DNA from: Pseudomonadota bacterium
GTDB taxonomy: Bacteria > Pseudomonadota > Gammaproteobacteria > Burkholderiales > Thiobacillaceae
Direction of reading: 5' to 3'
DNA length: 64,000 nucleotides
Assembly (NCBI GenBank): GCA_021836225.1
Contig: JAKBJA010000117.1
Span: 62,001-126,000, forward strand
This document shows, piece after piece, positions 36,348-46,156 of this stretch. The notes under the pieces are model-generated. The model was not told the DNA's origin. It saw only the letters and a program-made list of their open reading frames with translations, and ran no database searches. Made by a program: the position numbers and the translations under genes. Each line of letters starts with the position of its first letter. Position 1 is the first letter of the stretch.

Positions 36348-39300
36348 GCGACACCCCCCGTTTCGTTCCCGGGCGCGGCAACCTGTCGCGCTGGGCAATC
36401 GAGCACCCGGCGCTGGTACGCTTCTTCATCGTGCTGATCCTGCTGGTTGGGGTGCGCTCGTATTTCCACCTGGGGCAGGCCGAGGATCCGCCGTTCACGT
36501 TCAAGGTCATGCTGATCCAGGCGCAGTGGCCGGGGGCGACCGCGCAGGAGGTGTCGGAACAGCTGACCGAGCGGATCGAGAAAAAGCTGCAGGAAATGCC
36601 CCAGCTCGATTTTGTGCAGAGTTACGCCAAGGCGGGCGAGACCGCGCTCTTCGTCAATCTCAAGGAAACCGTGCGCGGGCACGATGTGGCGGAGGCGTGG
36701 TACCAGGTCCGCAAGAAGATCGGCGACATCAAACAGGAACTTCCGGCCGGTGTGAAGGGGCCGTTCTTCAACGACGAATTCGGCGACACCTTCGGATCAA
36801 TCTATGCCTTCACCGGCGACGGATTCAGCCGAGAGGAACTGCGCCGTGCCGCCGAGGATGCACAGCGCGAGGTGCGCCGCTTGCCGAACGTGGGCAAGGT
36901 CGAGCTGTTCGGCATCGTGCCGGAAAAAATCTACATCGATATCCCCGCGCAAAAGCTCGCCACGCTTGGCATCACGCCGCAACAGATCATGCAGGCGGTG
37001 CAGGAGCAGAACGGCGTGGTTGCCAATGGGCGGGTGGAAAACAATGTCCTGTCAATTCCGCTGCGTGTGTCGGGGCCCTATTCCGACGTGGATCGCCTGC
37101 GCGAAACCCTCATTCGGGTGGGGACACGTACGCTGCGGCTGGGCGACATCGCCGACGTGACACGGCGCTACGAGGATCCGCCCACCAGCGAAATCCGTTC
37201 GCAGGGCGAGCCGGCGATCCTGCTCGGGGTGTCGCTCGCGGATGGCGGGGATGTGGTGGCCATGGGGCGCGCCGTGGCCGCCGCCATGGCAGCATTGCAG
37301 AAAACCCTGCCGGTGGGCATGGAAATCCAGCGGATCCACGACCAGCCCAGCATCGTCAGCCGTGCGGTCAGGCTGTTCATGCAGAGCTTCTTCGAAGCCG
37401 TCGCCATCGTGCTGGCGGTGACTTTCCTGGCGCTCAAGTGGCGTGCAGGACTGGTGGTGACACTGTCCATTCCGGTGGTGCTGGCGATCACCTTTACAGC
37501 GATGTGGTTTTTCGATATCGACCTGCACCGCATCTCGACCGGGGCGCTCATCATCGCGCTCGGCCTGCTGGTGGACGACGCCATCATCGCGGTGGAAATG
37601 ATGGCGCACAAGCTCGAGTCCGGCTGGGGGCGTTTCGAGGCGGCCACCTACGCCTTCCATTCGACCGCGTTCCCCATGCTCACCGGCACCCTGCTGACCG
37701 CCACCGCGTTCCTGCCGATCGCGCTGGCCAAGTCGATGGTCGGCGAATACACCTTTGCCATTTTTGCGGTGACGACGATTGCGCTGCTGTCGTCCTGGCT
37801 GGTGGCGGTGGTGGTCACGCCTTATCTCGGCCACGTTCTGCTGAAGCCGAGCCATCACGTGACCGACGAGAACGCGGCCTACCTCACGCCGTTTTATCGG
37901 CGCTTCCGCGCCATGGTGACCTGGTGCCTGACGCATCGCCGCAGCGTGATTGCATTGACGGTGGCGGCGCTGATCGTCGGACTGGCTGCGATGCAGCGGG
38001 TCGAGAAACAGTTTTTCCCGGCATCCGACCGGCTGGAGATCCTGGTCGAAATGTGGCTGCCCGAAGGTGCCTCCATCGAGGCCACGCGTGCCGAAGCGAT
38101 CAGGCTCGAAACCCTGTTGCGGCGGGACAAGGATGTGACGCACGTGATCGACTACATCGGACAGGGTGCGCCGCGTTTCGTACTGGGGCTGGACCAGCGG
38201 CTGAACAACCGCAATTTTGCGCAACTGGTGGTGATTGCGAAGGACATCCCGGCACGCGAGCGTGAACTCGCCCGCATCCACCGATTGTTCGAAACCGATT
38301 TTCCCAACGTGCGCGGGCGCGCGGTGCGTTTCGAATACGGGCCGCCAGCCGGCTATCCGGTGCAATACCGGCTGTCAGGAACCGATATTCCGCGGCTCAA
38401 GCTCGAGGCCGAAAAACTGCGCAGAATCGTTGCGGCCCAACCGCAGGTGACGGCCGTGAATCTGGACTGGAACGAGCAGTCGCTGGCGATCAAGGTCCGG
38501 CTCGATCAGGACAAGATCAAGGCGCTCGGCCTCAGCTCGGATGCGGTCGGCCGCTTGCTGGCCCTGGAGCTGTCGGGTGCGACCGTCACCCAGTTTCGCG
38601 AAAACGATCGCTTGATCGACGTGGAATTGCGCATCCCACGCAAGGAACACCGCGATGTCGATGCACTGAAATCGTTGCCGATCGGCAACTTCGATGGACA
38701 GAGCGTGACCCTGGGGCAGATCGCCACGTTCAAGCCGGTGTTCGAGGACGGCGTGATCTGGCGGCGCGACCGTCTGCCGACGATCTCGGTGCGCGGCGAT
38801 CCGGTGGGCAAGACGCAGCCGGCGACCATCATCGAGTCGCTCGCGCCGCAGGTGGCCCGGTTCAAGGCCCAGTTGCCGCCGGGCTTCCGGCTGGAAATCG
38901 GCGGGCCGGTGGAAAGCAGCGCCAAGGCCAATGCCGCCATCGGCGCATCGTGGCCGCTGATCGTGATTACCACGCTGACGCTGCTGATGCTGCAGCTCGG
39001 CAGTTTCTCGCGCTCCCTCCTGGTGATATTGACGGCACCGCTCGGCATCATCGGCGTGGCGATCGCTTTGCTGGTGAGCGGCCAGCCGATGGGCTTCGTG
39101 GCGCTGCTGGGCATCATCTCGCTGTCCGGCATGATCATGCGCAACTCGGTGATCCTGGTCGACCAGATCCAGCAGGACATCGCGCGCGGCCTGCCGCAAT
39201 GGGACGCGATCGTCGAGTCCACGGTGCGGCGGATGCGCCCGATTAGCCTCACCGCCGCCGCCGCGGTGCTGGCGATGATTCCGCTGTCGCGCTCGATTTT

Positions 39301-39412
39301 CTGGGGACCGATGGCGGTCTCGGTGATGGGCGGGCTGATCGCGGCGACCTTCCTCACGCTGTTTTTCCTGCCGGCCTTGTATGCGGCGTGGTTCAGGGTA
39401 AAACTTGAATAA
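36344..39412 (+). CDS. RND efflux pump permease (AcrB family)
   Basis: A 1022-residue inner-membrane pump. MSDTPRFVPGRGNLSRWAIE is chosen because its ATG overlaps the adaptor stop. There are twelve helices with two large periplasmic loops. Helix 4 carries the proton-relay aspartates in GLLVDDAIIAVEMM. FRFFIVLILLVGVRSYFHLG starts helix 1, and FGPMAVSVMGG-type sequence closes the protein. The first-helix and AEDPPFTFKVMLIQAQWPGA pattern resembles the HAE1-like subgroup used for drugs, metals or organic compounds; the substrate is not predictable. It ends 24 bases before an independent lipoprotein gene. Confidence 0.92.
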   Translation: MSDTPRFVPGRGNLSRWAIEHPALVRFFIVLILLVGVRSYFHLGQAEDPPFTFKVMLIQAQWPGATAQEVSEQLTERIEKKLQEMPQLDFVQSYAKAGETALFVNLKETVRGHDVAEAWYQVRKKIGDIKQELPAGVKGPFFNDEFGDTFGSIYAFTGDGFSREELRRAAEDAQREVRRLPNVGKVELFGIVPEKIYIDIPAQKLATLGITPQQIMQAVQEQNGVVANGRVENNVLSIPLRVSGPYSDVDRLRETLIRVGTRTLRLGDIADVTRRYEDPPTSEIRSQGEPAILLGVSLADGGDVVAMGRAVAAAMAALQKTLPVGMEIQRIHDQPSIVSRAVRLFMQSFFEAVAIVLAVTFLALKWRAGLVVTLSIPVVLAITFTAMWFFDIDLHRISTGALIIALGLLVDDAIIAVEMMAHKLESGWGRFEAATYAFHSTAFPMLTGTLLTATAFLPIALAKSMVGEYTFAIFAVTTIALLSSWLVAVVVTPYLGHVLLKPSHHVTDENAAYLTPFYRRFRAMVTWCLTHRRSVIALTVAALIVGLAAMQRVEKQFFPASDRLEILVEMWLPEGASIEATRAEAIRLETLLRRDKDVTHVIDYIGQGAPRFVLGLDQRLNNRNFAQLVVIAKDIPARERELARIHRLFETDFPNVRGRAVRFEYGPPAGYPVQYRLSGTDIPRLKLEAEKLRRIVAAQPQVTAVNLDWNEQSLAIKVRLDQDKIKALGLSSDAVGRLLALELSGATVTQFRENDRLIDVELRIPRKEHRDVDALKSLPIGNFDGQSVTLGQIATFKPVFEDGVIWRRDRLPTISVRGDPVGKTQPATIIESLAPQVARFKAQLPPGFRLEIGGPVESSAKANAAIGASWPLIVITTLTLLMLQLGSFSRSLLVILTAPLGIIGVAIALLVSGQPMGFVALLGIISLSGMIMRNSVILVDQIQQDIARGLPQWDAIVESTVRRMRPISLTAAAAVLAMIPLSRSIFWGPMAVSVMGGLIAATFLTLFFLPALYAAWFRVKLE

Positions 39413-39436
39413 GGTAAACAGTGCAAGGAGGTCAGG

Positions 39437-39997
39437 ATGAAAACCATTGCTTTCGCATTCGCAGGCACATTGCTGCTGGCAGGGTGTGCCGGGCTTGAAT
39501 CGTCCAACCCGACTTCGCCGTATTACGCCTATTCCACGGGATGGGTGGCGCAACTCAACCGCCCCCTGACCATCCCGGCCGACTCTGCCACGGTGCGTTT
39601 GCAGTACGGCCATATCGTGCCGCGCAACGGCGTGCAGGAGCAGGACCCGTATTGCGTGGTGGAGCTGAACACGGTCAGCGGCGCGCCGCAGACGCTGCAG
39701 CCTGGGCACTTCCAGATATGGCGGGTAACGCGTAGCGTGAGTATCTTCGCGAAGGCGTCGTCGCCCTTGATGAAGGCAAGGTATGTGGACGATGATGATG
39801 GCGACCTGAGCTTGCTTTATTACAAGACGGAGTTCCGGCTGCGCGATGCCGCGCAGCCGAACCTGCGTGGCATGACTTGCGCGTGGAACCAGATGGCACC
39901 CGGCAACCGGCCGCTGATGCGGCATCTCACCCTGGACGAAATCCGGGGGGCGCTGGGCGACTGGATGAGCCTGGTCCCGCCGAAGGTGACGCTATGA
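39437..39997 (+). CDS. Outer-membrane-type lipoprotein of unknown function
   Basis: A 186-residue protein with a near-perfect AAGGAGGT ribosome site and lipobox LLLAGCAG. After the lipobox it shows YYAYSTGWVAQLNRPLTIPA, VRLQYGHIVPRNGVQEQDPY, CVVELNTVSGAP, QTLQPGHFQIWRVTRSVSIF and MTCAWNQM. There are three Cys in the mature part. The family is not recognised. It overlaps ppk2 by ATGA, so the two are coupled. Confidence 0.65.
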   Translation: MKTIAFAFAGTLLLAGCAGLESSNPTSPYYAYSTGWVAQLNRPLTIPADSATVRLQYGHIVPRNGVQEQDPYCVVELNTVSGAPQTLQPGHFQIWRVTRSVSIFAKASSPLMKARYVDDDDGDLSLLYYKTEFRLRDAAQPNLRGMTCAWNQMAPGNRPLMRHLTLDEIRGALGDWMSLVPPKVTL

Positions 39998-40803
39998 AAC
40001 CTGCCGATACCCGTATTGCCCCCGACAGCAAGGTCAAGTTGTCGAAATGGGACGCTGATGACGACGCGATCATCGGCAAGGACAAGTCCGACGCGCGCGA
40101 GCGCCTGGAAGCACATCGCGTCCGTCTGGAAACGCTGCAGGAGTTGCTGCACGCCGAGGGCAAGCACAGGCTGCTGGTCGTGCTGCAGGCGATGGATACC
40201 GCCGGCAAGGATTCGACCATCCGCCACGTGTTTCAGGGGGTCGACCCGCTGGGAGTGAGGGTGGCGTGCTTCAAGGCGCCGACCCCGGAGGAACTGGCGC
40301 ACGATTACCTGTGGCGGGTGCATCCACATGTACCGGGCGCCGGCGAAATCGCCATCTTCAACCGCTCGCATTACGAAGACGTGCTCATCACCCGCGTCAA
40401 CGGCTGGATCGATGCGGCTGAATGCAAGCGCCGCTACCGCCAGATCAACGACTTTGAAGGCATGCTGGCGGAAACCGGCACGACGATCCTGAAGTTCTAT
40501 CTGCACATTTCCAGGGACGAGCAGAAAAAACGTCTGGAAGAACGCCGCGACACGCCCGAAAAACAATGGAAATTCCAGCCCGGCGATCTTGCGGTGCGGG
40601 CGAAGTGGGACGGCTACATGGAAGCCTACGAGGCGGCGCTAGCGGCCACCAGCACGGCGCACGCGCCCTGGCATGTGATTCCTGCCAACAACAATCTGGC
40701 ACGCAACCTGATGATTTCCCACCTGCTGATCGAAACGCTGGAAAGCCTGAAAATGCGCTACCCGGAACCGGTGGAAGGCGTGACCGATATCCAGATCGTC
40801 TAG
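39994..40803 (+). CDS. ppk2: Polyphosphate kinase 2 (PPK2 family)
   Basis: A 269-residue P-loop kinase using polyphosphate to phosphorylate nucleotides. The Walker A region is LQAMDTAGKDSTIRHVFQGV, followed by RVHPHVPGAGEIAIFNRSHYEDVL (typical SHYEDV motif), the lid with DEQKKRLEERRDTPEKQWKF, and DLAVRAKWDGYMEAYEAALA. This is a single PPK2 domain of usual length. The MKPADTRI start overlaps the lipoprotein stop. It ends 14 bases before the convergent GGDEF/EAL gene. Confidence 0.95.
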   Translation: MKPADTRIAPDSKVKLSKWDADDDAIIGKDKSDARERLEAHRVRLETLQELLHAEGKHRLLVVLQAMDTAGKDSTIRHVFQGVDPLGVRVACFKAPTPEELAHDYLWRVHPHVPGAGEIAIFNRSHYEDVLITRVNGWIDAAECKRRYRQINDFEGMLAETGTTILKFYLHISRDEQKKRLEERRDTPEKQWKFQPGDLAVRAKWDGYMEAYEAALAATSTAHAPWHVIPANNNLARNLMISHLLIETLESLKMRYPEPVEGVTDIQIV

Positions 40804-40817
40804 CCGCGCTGACGGGT

Positions 40818-43637
40818 TTAGCTGACCAGGCTCAGATGCGGCATGCGCGCAGGCATCGAACGTGTGTCGGTCAGCGCACTGTCGACCGGCTGCCAGAAGG
40901 GAAAGGCTTCCGGGCGATGGATGTGGTAGCCCTGCAGATAATCCACCCCCATGTCTTCGAGCAGCGCGGCCATGTCGGCGTCTTCCACCTGCTCGGCCAC
41001 CGAATGCATGCCGAAATCGCGCGCGAGCTGTGCGATCGAGCGGACGATGGCCTGGTCGCGGCGATCATCCAGCATGCCGCGCACGAAGGCGCCGTCGATC
41101 TTGAGGAAGTCGGCGGGCAGGTGCTTGAGATAGAAGAATGACGAGGCATCGCGCCCGAAGTCGTCCAGCGCGAACTGGCAGCCGCGTTCGCGCAGGCCCT
41201 GGATCAGGCGCTGGGCGTCGCCCAGGTTGACCACGGCGGCGGTTTCCGTCACCTCAAACCCCAGGCGCGAGCCCGCCACGCCATAGTGGTCGAGCAGATG
41301 GCAGACCACACCGAGGAAGGACTCGTCGGCAACGGTCTTGCCCGACAGGTTGATGAAATACACCGCATTGTCGTCCGGCTGCGCGGCCAGATAGGACACC
41401 ACGGCTTCCAGCATCCAGCGGTCGAGGATGGGCGCCTGCCCGTAGCGTTCGAGGGCGGGCAGCAGCTTGGCCGGCCCCTCGACCACGCCGTTGCGCTGCC
41501 AGCGGATCAGCACCTCGTAATGCGGCTGGCCGCTGCTTGAGGTCGGCTGGATCAGTTGGCGATAGGGCAGGAACTGGTTGGCGTCCAGCGCCTGCGCGAA
41601 ATCCGCTGCCCAGCCCATTTCCGTTTCCAGACGACGGAATCCGACCTCGTCCGCCTCGTACAGCATGACCCGCCCGCTGCCCTCCGACTTGGCGCGGTAG
41701 CACGCCATGTCGGCCTGGATCATGAGGTCGCCGGCGGTGGTCGCGGCTTGCGTGATGGGGGCGATCCCCGCACAGGCGCCGAGGGTGAAGCGCCGTCCCT
41801 TGTGCTCGAAACGGAAGTCGCGGATGCGCTGCACCAGCTGGCGGCAGATCCGGTTCGCCTCGTCGGGCCGGGTATCGAACAGGATGAGCCCGAATTCGTC
41901 CCCGCCCAGGCGGCCCAGGTAGGCCTGGGCGGGCAGGGCGGCTTTCATGGTCTGGGCAATGTCCGCCAGCAAGGCATCGCCCACCGAATGGCCGCAGGTA
42001 TCGTTCACCAGCTTGAACTGGTCGAGGTCGATGTAGCAGAACGCATGCTGCTGTCCCTGGTCGCGCGCGGTGTGCAGCGCGCGGGCCAGGCGGCCTTCCA
42101 CCGCACGGCGATTCGGCAGGGTGGTCAGCGTGTCGTGGAAGGCCATTTCGCGCAGGTTGTCGAGCAGGACCTTCTTTTCGGTTTCGTCGCGCAGCACATA
42201 GACGGCACCGAGGGCGCCATGTTCGTTCAGCGGCGCACAGCTGTAGCTGATGGCCAGGTGCTGGCCAAAGCGGGTGTGCAGCTGCGCCGATCCGGTCTGG
42301 CCATGCAATGCCGCAGCCGACGACAGGAAGCAGGCCGGCGCCTCTTCGTCGCCGCTCATCTGGTCCAGCCGCATCACGTCGCTCAGCGAGTTCAGCAGCG
42401 CATCCTCGAGCGCGAGGCCGAGCAGGCTTTCGGCAGCGGGGTTGAGGTAGGTCACCTGATTGTGCGCATTGGTCACGACGACAGCGTCGTTGATCGATTG
42501 CAGCGTGACTTGCCAGCGTTCCTTTTCGGTGCTGAGCGCCGCTTCGTCGAGTTTGCGTTGCGTGATGTCGAAACGGATCGACAGGTATTTAAGCGGCAGG
42601 CCGTCGTCGCCCTTGATCGGGATGATGGTCGAGGCAGTCCAGAACAGCCGGCCATCCTTGGCGCGGTTGCAGATTTCGCCGCGCCAGGTGCGGCCGCTGG
42701 TGATGGTTCCCCACAGCTTGGAGAAAAACGCGGCGTCGTGCATGCCCGAATTGACGATGCGGTGATTCTGCCCGATCAGCTCTTCGCGCGTGTAGCCGCT
42801 GATGATGCAGAACAGGTCGTTGGCGAAGGTGATGTTGCCGGCGAGATCCGACTCCGACACGCTGGCGGCGCTGTCGAGCGCCTTCTGCTGCTCGCCCAGG
42901 TCGGTGAGCAGGCGCTCCAGCGCCGCGCTCATGAAGTTGAAGGCGCGCGTGGACTCCTGCAGTTCGGGCGGGCTGCCGGCGCGGACGGGGAGGCGTACGC
43001 TGTAATCCCCGGCCTCGATCTGGCGTGCGGTCGCGCTGAGGCGGATCAGGTCCTTCAGGTTGATCCGCAGCAAGACACGGGTGAGCCAGCCGAGCAAGAC
43101 GATCGCAAGGCCGAGCAGCAGGAACAGGCGGGTACCGAGATGCCACAGAAAATCTTCGTACGCATGGGAGGAAGGCTGGATGCGCAGGTTGCCGTAGTAG
43201 GCGCCCTGGATGATCAGATCTTCCTGCATGACGGGGAGGGCGAGGCGGGTCAGCCGGGCAAACCAGTCGGGACGATCCACGGTGGGCGGGTGCGCCTGCT
43301 GGCGCAGGACGTGGCCGTCCGGCGTGGTGTATTCCACCTGCCGTAAATTGCCCTGGTCGATCGGGATCCTCAGCCGCGCCTGCACGGCCGCGTAATCGCC
43401 GCGGATGGCCGGTTCGGCCACGGCCTGCGACAGCGCCGCAAGCTGTGCGGTGGCCTGCACGTGCAATGCGGCGTCGGCATCCTGGCGGGCAATGTGCAGC
43501 GCCTGCTGACCCGCCAGCGCGAACACCGCGATCAGCACGAACAGGGTCGCGCCCACGACGCGGCCCTGGGTGCTGAGTTGGGCCGGGCGCAGGGCGTGCG
43601 CAAGGCGGACGAGCGGGGGCGGGAGACGGGGGCGCAT
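40818..43637 (-). CDS. Membrane GGDEF/EAL cyclic-di-GMP protein with PAS domains
   Basis: A 939-residue protein. Membrane helix 1 (about 28-46, VVGATLFVLIAVFALAGQQA) and helix 2 (about 168-190, LFLLLGLAIVLLGWLTRVLL) bracket a periplasmic sensor. HAMP (RLSATARQIEAGDYSVRL) follows, then two PAS regions, GGDEF (LGGDEFGLIL intact, preceded by DLDQFKLVND), and EAL. EAL residues: EVLIRW replaces EALIRW, INLSGKTVADESFL, EVTETAAV, ALDDFGRDASSFFYLKHLP, KIDGAFVRGM and VAEQVEDAD, so all metal and catalytic acids are kept. Synthesis and hydrolysis of c-di-GMP are both plausible; net activity is unknown. Confidence 0.92.
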   Translation of the reverse strand: MRPRLPPPLVRLAHALRPAQLSTQGRVVGATLFVLIAVFALAGQQALHIARQDADAALHVQATAQLAALSQAVAEPAIRGDYAAVQARLRIPIDQGNLRQVEYTTPDGHVLRQQAHPPTVDRPDWFARLTRLALPVMQEDLIIQGAYYGNLRIQPSSHAYEDFLWHLGTRLFLLLGLAIVLLGWLTRVLLRINLKDLIRLSATARQIEAGDYSVRLPVRAGSPPELQESTRAFNFMSAALERLLTDLGEQQKALDSAASVSESDLAGNITFANDLFCIISGYTREELIGQNHRIVNSGMHDAAFFSKLWGTITSGRTWRGEICNRAKDGRLFWTASTIIPIKGDDGLPLKYLSIRFDITQRKLDEAALSTEKERWQVTLQSINDAVVVTNAHNQVTYLNPAAESLLGLALEDALLNSLSDVMRLDQMSGDEEAPACFLSSAAALHGQTGSAQLHTRFGQHLAISYSCAPLNEHGALGAVYVLRDETEKKVLLDNLREMAFHDTLTTLPNRRAVEGRLARALHTARDQGQQHAFCYIDLDQFKLVNDTCGHSVGDALLADIAQTMKAALPAQAYLGRLGGDEFGLILFDTRPDEANRICRQLVQRIRDFRFEHKGRRFTLGACAGIAPITQAATTAGDLMIQADMACYRAKSEGSGRVMLYEADEVGFRRLETEMGWAADFAQALDANQFLPYRQLIQPTSSSGQPHYEVLIRWQRNGVVEGPAKLLPALERYGQAPILDRWMLEAVVSYLAAQPDDNAVYFINLSGKTVADESFLGVVCHLLDHYGVAGSRLGFEVTETAAVVNLGDAQRLIQGLRERGCQFALDDFGRDASSFFYLKHLPADFLKIDGAFVRGMLDDRRDQAIVRSIAQLARDFGMHSVAEQVEDADMAALLEDMGVDYLQGYHIHRPEAFPFWQPVDSALTDTRSMPARMPHLSLVS

Positions 43638-43674
43638 ACGAAAGGAATCGGCGGCAGGCGCGTTTTCTGAAGTT

Positions 43675-43688
43675 GACGTAAAAACGTC
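43675..43688. promoter_or_regulatory. Inverted repeat upstream of the GGDEF/EAL gene
   Basis: GACGT, AAAA, ACGTC: a perfect 5-bp inverted repeat in the 91-base gap between xerC and the GGDEF/EAL gene. It lies in front of the minus-strand GGDEF/EAL start and beyond the xerC stop. It may be a small operator, but the evidence is only its symmetry. Confidence 0.25.
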
Positions 43689-43728
43689 TATTCAGACGGT
43701 GTGACCACTCACATTATGAGGCGCCGGC

Positions 43729-44649
43729 TCAGCTTTTCTTGCGCGCGCGCGGGTGCGCCTGATCGTACACCTTGGCCAGATGCTGCCAGTCGAGGTGGGT
43801 GTAGACCTGGGTGGTGCTGATGCTGGCGTGGCCGAGCATTTCCTGCACGGCACGCAGGTCGCCCGACGATTGCAGCACATGGGTGGCGAACGCGTGGCGC
43901 AGCATGTGCGGGTGCACGTGCTGGCTCAGGCCCGCCTGCAAGGCCCAGCGGTTGAGCCGCAGCTGCACGCTGCGCGGGGTGAGGCGGGTGCCGCGCTGGC
44001 TGATGAACAGGGCAGCGATGCCGGCGCGCGCCTCCCCAGGGATACCGTCCCTGCGGGACATAAGCGGCAGCCGGTGCGGCAGCCAGGCGGCAATCGCGGC
44101 CAGGGCCTGTTGTCCCACCGGCACGATGCGGGTCTTGTTGCCCTTGCCGGTGACCTGCGCTTCGCCCGCTTGCAGGTTGAGGTCGTGGAGATCGAGCCCG
44201 ACCAGTTCCGACAGGCGCAGGCCGGATGAATAGAACAGCTCGAACATGGCGCGGTCGCGTGCCAGCAGGGCATCGTCGGCTGCCGCAGACGTGCTGCCGT
44301 CGAGCAGTTGGGTGCAGGCATCGGGCGACAGGATTTGCGGTAGAGCCTTGGCCGTTTTGGGCGGGCGCAGTCCGGTGCAGGGGTTGTTGGCAAAGCCGAG
44401 CCGACGGCAGGCAAAGGCATAAAACCCGCGCCAGCTCGACAGCTGTCGCGCCACGCTGGTGGCCGCCAGGTTCTGGCTGCGCAGCCTGACGATGGCGCCG
44501 CGGATGTCGGTCACGCCGAGTTCGGCCAGCGGCTTGCCGGCGGTCAGATTGGCGAGATTCGCCAGATCGCGCTGATAGGCCGCCACGGTATGCGGAGACA
44601 GCCGCCGTTCGGCGGCGAGGTATTGCAGATAGGACGCGACTGCGTTCAA
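43729..44649 (-). CDS. xerC: Tyrosine recombinase XerC
   Basis: A 306-residue recombinase that with XerD resolves chromosome dimers at dif. Catalytic residues are Arg in SSGLRLSELVGLDLHD, Lys in VTGKGNKTRIVPVG, HxxR in HPHMLRHAFATHVLQ, His in LGHASISTTQVYTHLD and the Tyr of that same segment. The core-binding domain ALSPHTVAAYQRDLANLANL is complete. It begins with TTG overlapping the DUF484 stop (TTGA); no better start exists in frame. Follows dapF-DUF484, the usual dapF-DUF484-xerC order. Confidence 0.95.
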   Translation of the reverse strand: MNAVASYLQYLAAERRLSPHTVAAYQRDLANLANLTAGKPLAELGVTDIRGAIVRLRSQNLAATSVARQLSSWRGFYAFACRRLGFANNPCTGLRPPKTAKALPQILSPDACTQLLDGSTSAAADDALLARDRAMFELFYSSGLRLSELVGLDLHDLNLQAGEAQVTGKGNKTRIVPVGQQALAAIAAWLPHRLPLMSRRDGIPGEARAGIAALFISQRGTRLTPRSVQLRLNRWALQAGLSQHVHPHMLRHAFATHVLQSSGDLRAVQEMLGHASISTTQVYTHLDWQHLAKVYDQAHPRARKKS

Positions 44650-45308
44650 TCCTGCATCCGTACCAGCGCGGCGCCGACCAACTGGCCCAGCCGTTCGAGG
44701 TAGAGCGTGCCCATGCCGGCATAGAAGCGCTTGGCTTCCTCGGACGCCAGCACCAGCAGGCCGATGGGGGCGGCGGCAGTGGCGGGGCGCAGCGGAATGC
44801 AGGCAAACGCGCGCAGGTGCGGCGACACCTCGCCGAACCAGTCGCTGGCGTCATTGACGGCGAGTGGACCGCAGGCCGGTTGCGCCATCGCCTCGATGCC
44901 GGCACGGGCGGCGGGCGATACCGGGTCGGTGAGGCTGGGCACGCTGTCGGCCGGCAGGTTCCACACCCGCACTGCATGGTGCGGCACTGCGAAGCCTTCC
45001 CGCAGATGCAGGTTCAGCGCCGCGAGGATGTCCGCGGGCGTGTGCGCTGCCAGCAGAGCCAGGGTCAGCGCATGCAGCTTGTCGGAAATGCCGTCGTTTT
45101 CTTCGCCGAACTGGATCAGTTCGGCAAGCTTGTTTTCCAGCATCCGCACCTTGTCGCGCATTGCGATCAGCTGGCGCTCGCTCATCGACACGGCGTGGGT
45201 ACCGTGCGGATGCGGAATGTGCAGATCCGCCAGCAGGGTGGGGAAGTCGTTGAAGAAATTAGGATGCCGGGTCAGGAACTCGGCGATATGTTCGGGTTGC
45301 ATGTCCAT
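44646..45308 (-). CDS. DUF484 family protein
   Basis: A 220-residue GAF-like protein. Typical N-terminus AEFLTRHPNFFNDFPTLLADL, then a PHPHGTHAVSMSERQLIAMR stretch and a helix (VRMLENKLAELIQFGEENDG). The C-terminal half ends with GLLVLASEEAKRFYAGMGTL and YLERLGQLVGAALVRMQ. DUF484 proteins always sit between dapF and xerC in many proteobacteria; their role is unknown. Its ATG overlaps the dapF stop by one base (TAATG). Confidence 0.92.
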   Translation of the reverse strand: MDMQPEHIAEFLTRHPNFFNDFPTLLADLHIPHPHGTHAVSMSERQLIAMRDKVRMLENKLAELIQFGEENDGISDKLHALTLALLAAHTPADILAALNLHLREGFAVPHHAVRVWNLPADSVPSLTDPVSPAARAGIEAMAQPACGPLAVNDASDWFGEVSPHLRAFACIPLRPATAAAPIGLLVLASEEAKRFYAGMGTLYLERLGQLVGAALVRMQD

Positions 45309-46156
45309 TAGAGTTCGATCTCCCCTTCAAATACTGTTTCGGCCGGGCCGGTCATGTAGACCGGCTGGCCCTTGCCTGCCCATTCGATGACGAGGTCGCC
45401 GCCGCGCGTGTGTACGCTGACCGGGCTTTGCAGCCAGCCCTGGCGGATGCCGGCGACCGCCGCGGCGCAGGCGCCGGTGCCGCAGGCCAGGGTCTCGCCG
45501 GCCCCGCGCTCGTAGACGCGCAGGCGGATGTCGTGCGGGGTGAGCACCTGCATGAAACCGGCATTGACGCGCTGCGGAAAGCGCGAATGCGATTCGATCG
45601 CGGCGCCGAGGATGTCCACCGGCGCGCTGTCGAGGTCGTTCACCCGCAGCACCGCGTGCGGATTGCCCATCGACAGCGCGGCGATGTCGAGGACGTGCTG
45701 GCCGACCTTGAGCGCATAGGTCATCGCCTCGGCTTCGGCGGCGAACGGAATGTCGACCGGCGCGAAGCGCGGCGCGCCCATGTCGACGGTGACCTGGCCA
45801 TTGGCAAGCAGGCGCGGCTCGATCACGCCGGACGCGGTTTCCACCCGGATCGCGGTCTTGTCGGTGAGGCCCTTGTCGTGCACGAAGCGCACGAAGCAGC
45901 GCGCGCCGTTGCCGCATTGCTCCACTTCGCCGCCGTCGGCGTTGAAGATGCGGTAGCGGAAATCGACATCGGTGCGGCCGGGTTTTTCGACCAGCAGGAT
46001 CTGGTCGCAGCCGACGCCGAAATGGCGGTCGGCGATGCGGCGGCATTGCTCGGGCGTAAGCGAGACGGCTTGGCTGACGCCGTCGAACACGACGAAGTCG
46101 TTGCCGAGGCCGTGCATTTTGGTGAATTTCAGTTTCATGCCCTGTTGGGTATTCAT
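45308..46156 (-). CDS. dapF: Diaminopimelate epimerase
   Basis: A 282-residue PLP-independent epimerase that converts LL- to meso-diaminopimelate for lysine and peptidoglycan. The catalytic cysteines are in [18 protein letters not shown] and [17 protein letters not shown]. The domain start [17 protein letters not shown] is standard. Two starts are possible: [12 protein letters not shown], whose ATG overlaps the stop of the CoA-binding gene (ATGA), or the inner [10 protein letters not shown] at 46138, the usual family start. The longer one is given because coupling explains it. Confidence 0.96.
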   Translation of the reverse strand: MNTQQGMKLKFTKMHGLGNDFVVFDGVSQAVSLTPEQCRRIADRHFGVGCDQILLVEKPGRTDVDFRYRIFNADGGEVEQCGNGARCFVRFVHDKGLTDKTAIRVETASGVIEPRLLANGQVTVDMGAPRFAPVDIPFAAEAEAMTYALKVGQHVLDIAALSMGNPHAVLRVNDLDSAPVDILGAAIESHSRFPQRVNAGFMQVLTPHDIRLRVYERGAGETLACGTGACAAAVAGIRQGWLQSPVSVHTRGGDLVIEWAGKGQPVYMTGPAETVFEGEIEL

